NCBI GenBank assembly: GCA_033765345.1
Contig: JANRIC010000063.1
Location: 1 to 22,641, forward strand
Reading direction: 5' to 3'
Length of the DNA: 22,641 nucleotides
DNA from: JANRIC01 sp033765345
GTDB lineage: Bacteria; Bacteroidota; Bacteroidia; Cytophagales; Microscillaceae
Shown here: positions 15,825-22,641 of the stretch, one piece after another
How the letters are laid out: each line of letters opens with the position of its first letter
Numbering within the stretch: the stretch's first letter is position 1
Translations under genes and position numbers: made by a program
The notes under the pieces: model-generated
What the model saw: only the letters and a program-made list of their open reading frames with translations
The model's database searches: none
Told to the model about the DNA's origin: nothing

Positions 15825-17612
15825 TTATAAGACATCCTGAACATCTGGCTGTTCTTCATCTTCTTCTTTAAAGAAATTAACCATTAAGCCGTATAGTTTG
15901 TCTGCAATACTTTTCTTTTTATTTTTCTCGATCTCGTGATTGTAAGCCGCGCTTTTCTTTTCATTTTCAAGCTCTCTTTCAGCCAGTGCTTGGCTTAGTT
16001 CTTCAAGAATTCCTTGTCTATTTTGTAGAATTGGGCGAATGGCTTCTTTAGAAATTTTAAGCAGCAATACATCACTGGTGGCTCTTACAGTAGCTTTGCG
16101 CGGTTCTCCGGTGAGGAGTGCCCTTTCTCCAAAAAAAGCATTTTTGGGCAAATCGGCGACTTTGATTTGGCGGCCGTCTGCTTGTTTGATCAAAACCTCC
16201 AGACTACCATCAGCAACAATAAATAGAGCAGAATCTGTATCTCCTTCTATCACTACACGTTCTGGCCAGCCATATCTTACCCATTGGGCATTTTTAGCCA
16301 GTACCTCGTCTTCTTCTTCTGTGAATGGAGCAAAAACTGGGACACTATTCAAGAGGTCCATGGCTCGTTGGATGGGCTGATCTATTACTTCACTCTTCTG
16401 ACTGGGATGCAAGTCTTCCCGGCGAAGCATATACCAAATTGAAGATAGAATTTGCCCCTTTACTTCATCCGCATCACTATGATTGGTGAATACTTTAATG
16501 AGATAATTTGCTCTTGTAAAGTAAATATTTCTAAGGGTAATCCTGGGTGCTTCTATTACATAATTAGAATCCTTGGCTGCTCGGCTTAATAATTCAATGA
16601 CTTTATGGGGTGAAACATCTGCTTTGACCTGAATCTCAATATCTATCATGCGATGCAAATCTGGGCGAGAATAATTGACATAAATAGAATTTACCAGGGT
16701 GGTATTGGGCACAGACAGTTCATTATTTTCAGAAGTAAAAAGTCTGAGAGATTTCCAGCCGATTTCTTTCACCTCTCCCAAGAAACCGTTGATTTGTATG
16801 ATGTCGCCTTTTTTTACCTTTTTGGTGATATTGAGTGAAAGTGCCGTGAAGGCTTGTTTGATCGGCTCTTGTGCCAAGAATGCACCAATTGCCCCAGATG
16901 TACCTACGGCCGCCAGGAAGGTATTCAGTACTTCGGGGAAAGACAAGGCAATCACAAGCGTAAGTGCTATTAAATAGACCAAACCAGCAGCCAACTGTCT
17001 TAATAAGCGAGGTACTACAGACTCTCCATCTTCGTCTACCAGGGCACCTTGCCATAAGAAATAACTCAAGAGGCTATTGATCAAAAAAGCTAAAATTAAA
17101 ATAGGGATCACCGTAAAAATCCGATCCAGAATGTCTTTTACATTGACGACTCGAATGGCAGGAGGGATATTATCCAAATCATCTCCTGATAGCAGTAATT
17201 GAATTTCTTTTTGGTTAGATTGTGCTTTTTGGAATTCAGTTATTTTGTCATATTTCGTAGAGTCAAGTTTTTGGTTGGCTTGTTGAAATAGTGCCTGGTA
17301 TTCTTCGGGTGTGATATGATCGCCGGCGGTCTTGCTAATCCGTACCGTATCTTTTTTATGAATAAAAGTAATATCAAGACTATGAACTGTACTTACCAAT
17401 TCCCCCTCCTGGGTCATGACTTTAAAATTTTCAAAAAGCTGATACCAGGGTTGTCGGAGCGCACTAACGATCAAAAAACACATCAAGATCGTCACGACAA
17501 ACAAAATGCCTTCGCTTCGTTTGTTGATATTCAGACGCAGGATTAAAAAACGAAATAACAATAATAAAACAAAAAAGAGTATAAATAAACCTGATAAGAT
17601 AATAAAACTCAT
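15825..17612 (-). CDS. MscS-family channel with C-terminal cyclic-nucleotide-binding domain
   Basis: A 595-residue inner-membrane protein that fuses a small-conductance mechanosensitive-channel module to a Crp-type nucleotide-binding domain (bCNG-like). TM segments lie near 4-27, 35-52, 165-187 and 208-248; the last includes the pore-lining helix AAVGTSGAIGAFLAQ (234-248), followed by the MscS beta domain KKGDIIQINGFLGEVKEIGW (267-286) and VPNTTLVNS (301-309). Between TM2 and TM3 is an extra periplasmic-type region of about 110 residues. The nucleotide domain spans about 423-545, with the phosphate-binding cassette FFGERALLTGEPRKATVR (493-510), including G495, E496 and R505. The residue after Arg is Lys506 rather than the usual Ser/Thr. 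It likely gates ion flux on membrane tension and/or ligand. It heads a two-gene unit with the TPR protein. Confidence 0.85.
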   Translation of the reverse strand: MSFIILSGLFILFFVLLLLFRFLILRLNINKRSEGILFVVTILMCFLIVSALRQPWYQLFENFKVMTQEGELVSTVHSLDITFIHKKDTVRISKTAGDHITPEEYQALFQQANQKLDSTKYDKITEFQKAQSNQKEIQLLLSGDDLDNIPPAIRVVNVKDILDRIFTVIPILILAFLINSLLSYFLWQGALVDEDGESVVPRLLRQLAAGLVYLIALTLVIALSFPEVLNTFLAAVGTSGAIGAFLAQEPIKQAFTALSLNITKKVKKGDIIQINGFLGEVKEIGWKSLRLFTSENNELSVPNTTLVNSIYVNYSRPDLHRMIDIEIQVKADVSPHKVIELLSRAAKDSNYVIEAPRITLRNIYFTRANYLIKVFTNHSDADEVKGQILSSIWYMLRREDLHPSQKSEVIDQPIQRAMDLLNSVPVFAPFTEEEDEVLAKNAQWVRYGWPERVVIEGDTDSALFIVADGSLEVLIKQADGRQIKVADLPKNAFFGERALLTGEPRKATVRATSDVLLLKISKEAIRPILQNRQGILEELSQALAERELENEKKSAAYNHEIEKNKKKSIADKLYGLMVNFFKEEDEEQPDVQDVL

Positions 17613-17929
17613 ACGTTTGAAATAATTATTGAGAAGATACGCTCAGAATTTTTCACAAATAATGAAATATGTCGTAAATCTACAAATTTCAAGCTAAGTA
17701 AATTAGAAGCAGAAAGCATTCTTTTTTTTATTGAGCAAAAAATATATTTTTAATATTGATTTTTGCGAAAAATCCACTGATTTTTTCCTTAGATATTTGA
17801 TGAAGCTACCCATTGCTTAAAACACAAATTTTTATGTCTTTATAAATTCAAAATGCGTAATAAATAATAATTTTTGCACGAATAATATCCATAGTACCCA
17901 TTCACAAATCAATACTGCCTAATTTGATT
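17613..17929. other. Divergent intergenic region, MscS-type gene/TDO
   Basis: A very AT-rich gap with no gene, which must hold promoters for both divergent transcripts. No exact TAnnTTTG box was found on either strand. Near matches on the plus strand (AATTTTTG about 17869-17876, GATATTTG about 17796-17803) lack a properly spaced -33 element, so I do not call them. Confidence 0.45.
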
Positions 17930-18886
17930 ATGGAAAAAGAACAACTAAGCCCTGAAATCATTCAGAAACTAAAAGACCTAGAAGAAAAATATAGCCTCAC
18001 TGGCCAAGACCTCCTATCTAATCTGGAAGGATTACAATATGCCAATTATTTAAAATATTGGGAATATATTCACCTTGAGACTTTACTTAGCCTTCAAAAT
18101 CCTCGTACAGACTTTCCGGATGAAAAAATTTTTATCGTTTATCATCAGATTACAGAGCTTTATCTCAATCTAATACTTTGGGAAATTGACCAGATCGCCA
18201 ACAACGATCATTTGACAAGCACCTTCTTCTTACAAAGAATCAAAAGAATTAATCGTTATTTCGAGAATCTTTCTCATTCTTTTGATCTGATGACCGAAGG
18301 TATGGATAAAGAACAATTCCGAAAATTCCGAATGGCTTTGCTTCCAGCCAGTGGCTTCCAGTCGGCTCAGTTTCGTATGGTAGAGTTTTGTTCCACAGAT
18401 TTTATCAATCTTCTTGAGAAAAAATTTCAGAACCCCCTGACACAAAAAGCCGATGTAGAGGAAGTCTTTTCTTATCTCTACTGGCTACAAGGTGCTAATG
18501 ACTCCGAAACTGGGCAGGAGACCATTACTTCTAAGCATTTTCAAGAGAAGTACCGTGAAAAATTCATTGAATTAGCCAATACTTTCCGTAAAAAAAACCT
18601 CTGGCAACGCTACCTCGATCTCACTCCGGATACCAATACGCTTGAAATCAAAAAAGCTCTCCGCGAATACGATCAACTTATCAATGTAGATTGGCGACTA
18701 GCCCATTACCGCTCGGCTGTACGCTATTTGAAAAACAAAGAAACCACCATAGAAGCCACCGGAGGAACCAACTGGCAAAAATACCTCCCTCCTCGCTTTC
18801 AAAAAACTATCTTTTTTCCCTTGCTTTGGAGTGAGGAAGAAAAAAGAAATTGGGGCAAAAACTGGGTCGATAATTTTATTGAATAA
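17930..18886 (+). CDS. kynA: Tryptophan 2,3-dioxygenase
   Basis: Haem-dependent enzyme that opens the indole ring of L-tryptophan to N-formylkynurenine, the first step of the kynurenine pathway; cytoplasmic. The 318-residue frame from ATG 17930 (an in-frame TTG at 17924 adds two residues) shows YANYLKYWEYIHLETLLSLQ (37-56), IVYHQITELYLNLILWEI (69-86, with H72 matching human H76), FRMALLPASGFQSAQFR (133-149, substrate-carboxylate Arg and active-site loop), WRLAHYR (H259 matching the axial haem His328) and ATGGT (T277 matching T342). It is longer than the typical 280-residue bacterial form. It stands alone, divergent from the MscS-type gene. The symbol is kynA or tdo; no kynB or kynU lies nearby. 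Confidence 0.92.
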   Translation: MEKEQLSPEIIQKLKDLEEKYSLTGQDLLSNLEGLQYANYLKYWEYIHLETLLSLQNPRTDFPDEKIFIVYHQITELYLNLILWEIDQIANNDHLTSTFFLQRIKRINRYFENLSHSFDLMTEGMDKEQFRKFRMALLPASGFQSAQFRMVEFCSTDFINLLEKKFQNPLTQKADVEEVFSYLYWLQGANDSETGQETITSKHFQEKYREKFIELANTFRKKNLWQRYLDLTPDTNTLEIKKALREYDQLINVDWRLAHYRSAVRYLKNKETTIEATGGTNWQKYLPPRFQKTIFFPLLWSEEEKRNWGKNWVDNFIE

Positions 18887-18902
18887 ATTATTATTCCATA
18901 TT

Positions 18903-19140
18903 TTAATCAAATAGGTTAATCGCATCAAATTTAAGGGTTTTTACAGGTATTTCTTAGCTCCGTAGGAGTAAAATATGGATAGCAATTTCAGTTGATAAGG
19001 TTCCCTAGCAACGACATCTATGCCGTTCCTACGGAACTTAATTTTAGGTCATTTTGAATTTCTATAAATATTTCGCCCCTTTGGGGCTTGGAAAAGCTCA
19101 TTGTGCCTTTTCGTGGATGCGATTAACCTATTAATCAAAT
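18903..19140. mobile_element. MITE-like element with terminal inverted and flanking direct repeats
   Basis: AATAGGTTAATCGCATC at 18910-18926 is repeated inverted as GATGCGATTAACCTATT at 19116-19132, a perfect 17-bp terminal inverted repeat. The outer flank carries TTAATCAAAT directly repeated at 18903-18912 and 19131-19140, like a 10-bp target-site duplication (it overlaps the repeat ends). Internally there are hairpins CTCC-GTA-GGAG (about 18960), GTTCC-TAC-GGAAC (about 19025) and GCCCC-TTT-GGGGC (19075-19087). The element encodes no protein and would need a transposase in trans, or it could be a short palindromic repeat family. It also contains TATAAATATTTCGC (19063-19076), shared with the terminal inverted repeats of the window. 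Confidence 0.68.
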
Positions 19141-19204
19141 TTATCTTGGAATAATCAAAAAATATTTGATAAATTGGCTCAAAACAAATTCATAAACAAT
19201 TAAC

Positions 19205-20647
19205 ATGAGCCATCAAGATTTTTCTATTTTACATCTGGACGGACTCGGCCAGGCCGAACTTATCCGCAAGGGCGAAATCAGCCCTTTGGAGCTTACTGAG
19301 CTGTCGATTGCTGCTATCGAGCAGCTCAATCCCGAACTCAATGCGGTGATTACTCCCATGTATGACATTGCCCGTAAGATGACCCAGGGCGAATTGCCTG
19401 AGAGTCCTTTCAGGGGTGTGCCGATGCTGCTCAAAGATTTGATGGCTATGTATAAAGGCGTAAGAAATGCCAACGGCTCTAAGCTTTTTATGCATTTTAT
19501 CGCCGATCACGACAGTGAGCTTACCCTAAGATATAAAAAAGCAGGTCTTATCTTTTTAGGACGCACCAATCTGCCTGAGTTTGGATTATTGCCTACCACT
19601 GAACCCGAAGCTTTCGGTGCCACACACAATCCCTGGAATCCTGCCCATACACCGGGTGGTTCAAGCGGTGGTTCGGCTGCTGCGGTGGCCTCCAGGGTAG
19701 TTGCCATTGCCCACGCCAACGACGGTGGGGGTTCTATTCGTATTCCTGCGGCCTGTTGTGGGCTTTTTGGTCTAAAACCTACCCGTGGACGAAACCCCGT
19801 AGGTCCCAAACTTACTGAGTTGGCCGGCGGTTTGGTGGCTGAGCACATTGTATCCCGCTCCGTCAGAGATAGTGCTGTTATGTTGGATTTGACCTCTGGG
19901 GCAGCCATTGGTGATGCCTATTACGCTCCGCCAAAGGAAAGATCTTATGCAGAAGAAATCCAATCAGCTCCTAAAAAATTGAAAATTGCTTATTCAACTG
20001 AAACGCCTCTGGGTGAAGCCTTGAAAGCAGATGCCCAAAAATGCCTGGAAGAATCTCTGAAACTTCTCGAGCATCTTGGGCACGAAATCATAGAGGTGAA
20101 ATTACCCATTTCTCTCCCTCCAGACAAAATAATCCAAATATTCTCCATCATCTGGGCTACTACTACCACCATGCCTTTGGCATTATTCAAACAATTATCT
20201 GGCATGGAGCCTCCTCAAGGAATGGTAGAGCCACTGACCCAGGCTTTTTATGAAATCGCTCAAAAAACCTCCGCACTGGATTATGAATTGGCCAGGATTG
20301 CCGTTCAGGGTATGAGCCGCGAGATCGGATATGCGTTTGAAGATTTTGATGTGTGGCTGAGCCCAGTATTGGCAAAACCACCGCTACAGTTGGGTGAGTT
20401 GAAGCAAGACCCTCAAAATCCTTTAGCTCCTTTTCTGAAAGCCTCCGAGTTTGCTCCTTTTACAGCTCTTTTTAACATTACAGGTCAGCCCGCAGCCTCT
20501 GTACCGATCTACTGGACAGAAGACGGCTTACCGATGGGTACACAAATCGTAGGTAAGATTGGGGATGAAGCAACACTTTTCAGACTAGCAGCCCAGATTG
20601 AGCAGGAGAGACCTTGGATCAATAAATTGCCGAAGATTGTGATTTGA
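19205..20647 (+). CDS. Amidase-signature family amidase
   Basis: A 480-residue amide hydrolase of the amidase-signature family, with a Ser-cisSer-Lys triad visible: Lys77 in GVPMLLKDL, cis-Ser153 in PGGSSGGSAAAVA and nucleophile Ser177 in DGGGSIRIPAACCG, followed by LFGLKPTRGR. The C-terminal part (GQPAASVPIYWTEDGLPMGT) is also typical. No signal peptide, cytoplasmic. The N-terminal HLDGLGQAELIRKGEISPLE is the usual family start. The family covers fatty-acid amide, nylon-oligomer, enantioselective amidases and GatA; the lack of neighbouring gatB or gatC argues against GatA, so the substrate stays open. The upstream neighbour is the MITE-like element; downstream it converges on asnS. Confidence 0.88.
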   Translation: MSHQDFSILHLDGLGQAELIRKGEISPLELTELSIAAIEQLNPELNAVITPMYDIARKMTQGELPESPFRGVPMLLKDLMAMYKGVRNANGSKLFMHFIADHDSELTLRYKKAGLIFLGRTNLPEFGLLPTTEPEAFGATHNPWNPAHTPGGSSGGSAAAVASRVVAIAHANDGGGSIRIPAACCGLFGLKPTRGRNPVGPKLTELAGGLVAEHIVSRSVRDSAVMLDLTSGAAIGDAYYAPPKERSYAEEIQSAPKKLKIAYSTETPLGEALKADAQKCLEESLKLLEHLGHEIIEVKLPISLPPDKIIQIFSIIWATTTTMPLALFKQLSGMEPPQGMVEPLTQAFYEIAQKTSALDYELARIAVQGMSREIGYAFEDFDVWLSPVLAKPPLQLGELKQDPQNPLAPFLKASEFAPFTALFNITGQPAASVPIYWTEDGLPMGTQIVGKIGDEATLFRLAAQIEQERPWINKLPKIVI

Positions 20648-20651
20648 TTGT

Positions 20652-20694
20652 AAAATAAAGGGAGACTATCTTTAGAATAATCTCCCTTTATTTT
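20652..20694. terminator. Bidirectional terminator between amidase and asnS
   Basis: AAAATAAAGGGAGA (20652-20665) and TCTCCCTTTATTTT (20681-20694) pair perfectly over 14 bp around a 15-nt loop, with T-runs on both strands. The asnS stop codon overlaps its edge (20694-20696). Confidence 0.85.
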
Positions 20695-22130
20695 TAAAAT
20701 TCTGCGTTTTGAGGGGTGCGCGGGAAAGGAATCACATCGCGGATATTGCCCATACCGGTTACAAACTGCACCAATCGCTCAAAGCCCAGCCCAAAGCCAC
20801 TGTGGGGTGCTGTACCAAACTTACGGGTATCCAGGTACCAACTTAGCTCCTGCGGGTCGATGCCCATTTCCTGCATACGCCCTAGTAGTTTGTCATAATT
20901 TTCTTCTCTTTGAGAGCCACCAATCATTTCGCCGATACCGGGCACGAGGATGTCCATCGCCCTGACCGTTTTGCCGTCGTCATTGAGTTTCATGTAAAAA
21001 GCCTTGATTTCTTTGGGATAATCCGTGACGATCACCGGTTTTTTAAAATGCTGCTCTACCAAATAGCGTTCGTGTTCGGATTGGAGATCGATGCCCCATT
21101 CTACCGGATATTTGAATTTTTTCTTTTTATTGGCTTTGGAATTATACAAAATATCGATGGCTTCGGTATAAGTGACACGGGCAAAGTCATGATCAAGCAC
21201 AAAATTCAACTTCTCTAGAAGTCCAAATTCGCTTTGTTCTTCTTTCTTTTTGCCCTGGTTTTCTTTTTGAAAGCGTTCGTCCAGGAATTTCATATCATCC
21301 GGGCATTTCTGAAGTACATATTTAAAAAGATATTTTACAAAATCTTCTGCCAAGTCTTGGTTATCTTTAGCATCATAAAAAGCCATTTCGGGCTCAATCA
21401 TCCAGAATTCGGCCAGGTGGCGTGAGGTGTTGGAATTTTCGGCACGAAAAGTCGGCCCGAAGGTATAGATTAAGCCAAGTCCTAAGGCACCTAATTCGCC
21501 CTCCAATTGCCCGGAGACGGTAAGGTGCGTACTTTTGGCAAAAAAGTCCTGTTTGAAGTCGATGCTGCCATCTTCATTTTTAGGTAGATTGCGCATATCG
21601 AGGGTAGTAACCCGGAACATTTCGCCTGCACCTTCGGCATCAGAACCTGTGATAATGGGAGAATTCCAATAAAAGAACCCATGATCGTTAAAATATTGAT
21701 GAATGGCAAAAGCCAAAGCGTGGCGAACTCTAAAAACTGCGCCGAAAGTATTGGTTCGAATTCGGAGGTGGGCGTTTTCACGCAAAAATTCAAAGGAATG
21801 AGCTTTTGGCTGAATGGGATATTCTTCGGGATGTGCTTCACCAAGTACCTCGATGGTCTGCGCTTGTAGCTCTACGGCTTGTTCGCTTCCCTGAGATTGG
21901 GTCAATGTGCCTAAAATAGATAGACAAGAGCCGACGGTGACTTTTGCCCAAAGCTCGTCGCTTATGGTAGACATTTCCACAACCACCTGAATGCTTTTGA
22001 TACTTGAGCCGTCATTGATAGCCAGAAAACCCACATTTTTATTACCTCTTTTATTTCTTACCCATCCCTGGAGGGTGATTTGTCGGTCAAATTCAGTAGA
22101 TTCTAATAATTGTCGGATGCTTGTCTTCAT
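20694..22130 (-). CDS. asnS: Asparaginyl-tRNA synthetase
   Basis: Class II synthetase that charges tRNA(Asn) with asparagine; cytoplasmic and essential. Residues about 14-105 form the OB-fold anticodon-binding domain (ITLQGWVRNKRGNKNVGFLA). The catalytic domain has motif 1 (HALAFAIHQYFNDHGFFYWN), motif 2 (TFRAENSNTSRHLAEFWMIE) and motif 3 (GFGLGFERLVQFVTG). RHLAEFWMIEPEMAF marks AsnRS rather than AspRS. A Lys/Glu-rich insert (FQKENQGKKKEEQSEF) lies in the middle. The 478 residues match the usual 460-480. It is transcribed alone, has a TATTTTTG box about 40 bp upstream and ends at the bidirectional terminator. Confidence 0.96.
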   Translation of the reverse strand: MKTSIRQLLESTEFDRQITLQGWVRNKRGNKNVGFLAINDGSSIKSIQVVVEMSTISDELWAKVTVGSCLSILGTLTQSQGSEQAVELQAQTIEVLGEAHPEEYPIQPKAHSFEFLRENAHLRIRTNTFGAVFRVRHALAFAIHQYFNDHGFFYWNSPIITGSDAEGAGEMFRVTTLDMRNLPKNEDGSIDFKQDFFAKSTHLTVSGQLEGELGALGLGLIYTFGPTFRAENSNTSRHLAEFWMIEPEMAFYDAKDNQDLAEDFVKYLFKYVLQKCPDDMKFLDERFQKENQGKKKEEQSEFGLLEKLNFVLDHDFARVTYTEAIDILYNSKANKKKKFKYPVEWGIDLQSEHERYLVEQHFKKPVIVTDYPKEIKAFYMKLNDDGKTVRAMDILVPGIGEMIGGSQREENYDKLLGRMQEMGIDPQELSWYLDTRKFGTAPHSGFGLGFERLVQFVTGMGNIRDVIPFPRTPQNAEF

Positions 22131-22168
22131 GAATTTAGATGTTCGTTAAAAGATTATATTACGAAAGG

Positions 22169-22176
22169 CAAAAATA
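22169..22176 (-). promoter_or_regulatory. Candidate -7 box of asnS
   Basis: The minus strand reads TATTTTTG, an exact TAnnTTTG box, 39 bp before the ATG at 22130. The -33 region is weak (GTTTTC at about the right distance). Confidence 0.5.
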
Positions 22177-22251
22177 AAAAAGGAAGCATGGAAAGAAAAC
22201 CTTTTAGAGGATTAGACATAAAAAAAACTCGTCCTTAGCCTTCATTCGCCT

Positions 22252-22275
22252 AGATGTTCAGGAGAACATCTTTTT
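22252..22275 (+). terminator. Hairpin plus T-run, terminator-like
   Basis: AGATGTTC (22252-22259), loop AGGA and GAACATCT (22264-22271) form an 8-bp stem with a T-run (22271-22275) immediately after on the plus strand. No plus-strand gene precedes it, so its transcript is unknown. Confidence 0.55.
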
Positions 22276-22284
22276 ATTGCTCTG

Positions 22285-22343
22285 TTCTAAGTTTCCGCTG
22301 CGCTCAAACTTAGAATTAGGGTGGGTTTGGATTTCTAAATCCA
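22285..22343. repeat. Two further palindromes near the right arm
   Basis: TTCTAAGTTT (22285-22294) and AAACTTAGAA (22306-22315) form a perfect 10-bp stem around CCGCTGCGCTC. TGGATTT (22328-22334) and AAATCCA (22337-22343) form a 7-bp stem with a 2-nt loop. Neither lies in a gene. Together with the terminator-like hairpin they fill the last 110 bp before the right repeat arm. Confidence 0.75.
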
Positions 22344-22363
22344 GTACAATGTAGAGATATTAT

Positions 22364-22506
22364 AACCGACTTTTCGCACCCTAGCGAAATATTTATATGA
22401 AATATAACTATTCTTATAAAACTTACATGATATATTTTATCAAAAACCATATTTTGAGATATTTTATAGAGTATAAGAAGAAAACTTAAAAAAAAACTAA
22501 AAAAAA
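22364..22506. repeat. Right arm of 143-bp inverted repeat
   Basis: Reverse-complement partner of 1-143 at about 95% identity. The hairpin near the inner end is retained (plus strand TTTCGC ACCCTA GCGAAA at 22372-22389), and the mismatches lie only in the outer half. The outer end is A-rich here, T-rich on the other arm. No gene overlaps it. Confidence 0.9.
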
Positions 22507-22641
22507 TCTAACATTTACCGCATATCTGAACTAGTTTTAAACAATTAAGACCTACATCATTTCAGATATTTATCCCCTTGTCTTTTAAACTCCCTCGTCT
22601 TCAAAATCGCCACATTGTACTACTTTCCTAAACCCATAGCT
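22507..22641. other. Right edge, nothing identifiable
   Basis: No gene could be supported. A minus-strand frame of 18 codons entering from the right edge and ending at TAA (22585-22587) may be the 3' end of a gene outside the window, but it is too short to assign. Confidence 0.3.

Noticed and set aside
17796..17876. Near-consensus -7 boxes GATATTTG and AATTTTTG upstream of tryptophan dioxygenase
   Set aside because: Each deviates at the first base and neither has a -33 TTTG at 19-21 bp in this very AT-rich gap.
19205..20647. GatA subunit of Glu/Asp-tRNA amidotransferase
   Set aside because: The amidase signature fits many subfamilies; no gatB or gatC adjoins, and asnS next door does not require it. 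Left as a general amidase.
1..22506. Composite transposon bounded by the inverted repeats
   Set aside because: No transposase in either arm, arms only 143 bp, and the interval carries essential genes such as asnS; two independent repeat copies explain it better.
22585..22641. Minus-strand frame entering from the right edge (18 codons plus TAA)
   Set aside because: Too short to distinguish from chance and no recognisable C-terminus.

Overview
The window reads as chromosome of a low-GC, aerobic member of the Bacteroidota, most likely Cytophagales or a close relative. Supporting signs: type IX secretion (T9SS) style C-terminal sorting domains on two proteins (8047-8436 and 9427-13371), TAnnTTTG-type -7 boxes, weak or absent Shine-Dalgarno sequences, Bacteroidota-type lipoproteins, and tryptophan 2,3-dioxygenase. 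The genus cannot be fixed from sequence alone. Most genes are housekeeping or accessory metabolism; no phage, CRISPR, tRNA or rRNA was seen.

Layout. 1-143 is one arm of a 143-bp inverted repeat whose partner is 22364-22506; the arms are about 95% identical and enclose almost the whole window. A frameshifted remnant of an Rpn/YhgA-type nuclease-transposase (142-463) abuts the left arm. 605-1330 (minus) is a PolB-like 3'-5' exonuclease, divergent from a plus-strand run 1691-4792: L-isoaspartate methyltransferase, S41 peptidase lipoprotein and a DUF4097-type beta-repeat protein, closed by a terminator that runs straight into a 40-bp tandem repeat (4838-5016). 5176-7075 holds alkC (HEAT repeats plus Ig-like domain) and a TPR protein. 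7188-7880 is a membrane protein with the full alkaline-ceramidase motif set. 8047-8436 is a tiny secreted protein that is almost entirely a sorting domain.

A minus-strand block follows: dienelactone hydrolase-like lipoprotein (8481-9353), a 1314-residue T9SS-secreted subtilase-like protein (9427-13371), a 9-bp repeat array, glutaryl-CoA dehydrogenase (13515-14741, with a good promoter), and a two-gene unit of an MscS channel fused to a cyclic-nucleotide-binding domain plus a TPR membrane protein (14865-17612). Tryptophan 2,3-dioxygenase (17930-18886, plus) is followed by a 0.24-kb MITE-like element (18903-19140) with terminal inverted repeats and flanking direct repeats, then an amidase (19205-20647). 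Amidase and asnS (20694-22130, minus) converge on a shared bidirectional terminator. The right edge is gene-free and rich in hairpins.

How the genes relate. pcm and the secreted S41/DUF4097 genes look co-transcribed. alkC repairs methylated DNA bases. Tryptophan dioxygenase and glutaryl-CoA dehydrogenase can belong to the same aromatic/lysine catabolic network, but no other pathway gene is present. The less explained signals are the repeats (long inverted repeat, MITE-like element, 40-bp array), the ceramidase-like protein in a phylum known for sphingolipids, and the subtilase whose usual His position is Glu.
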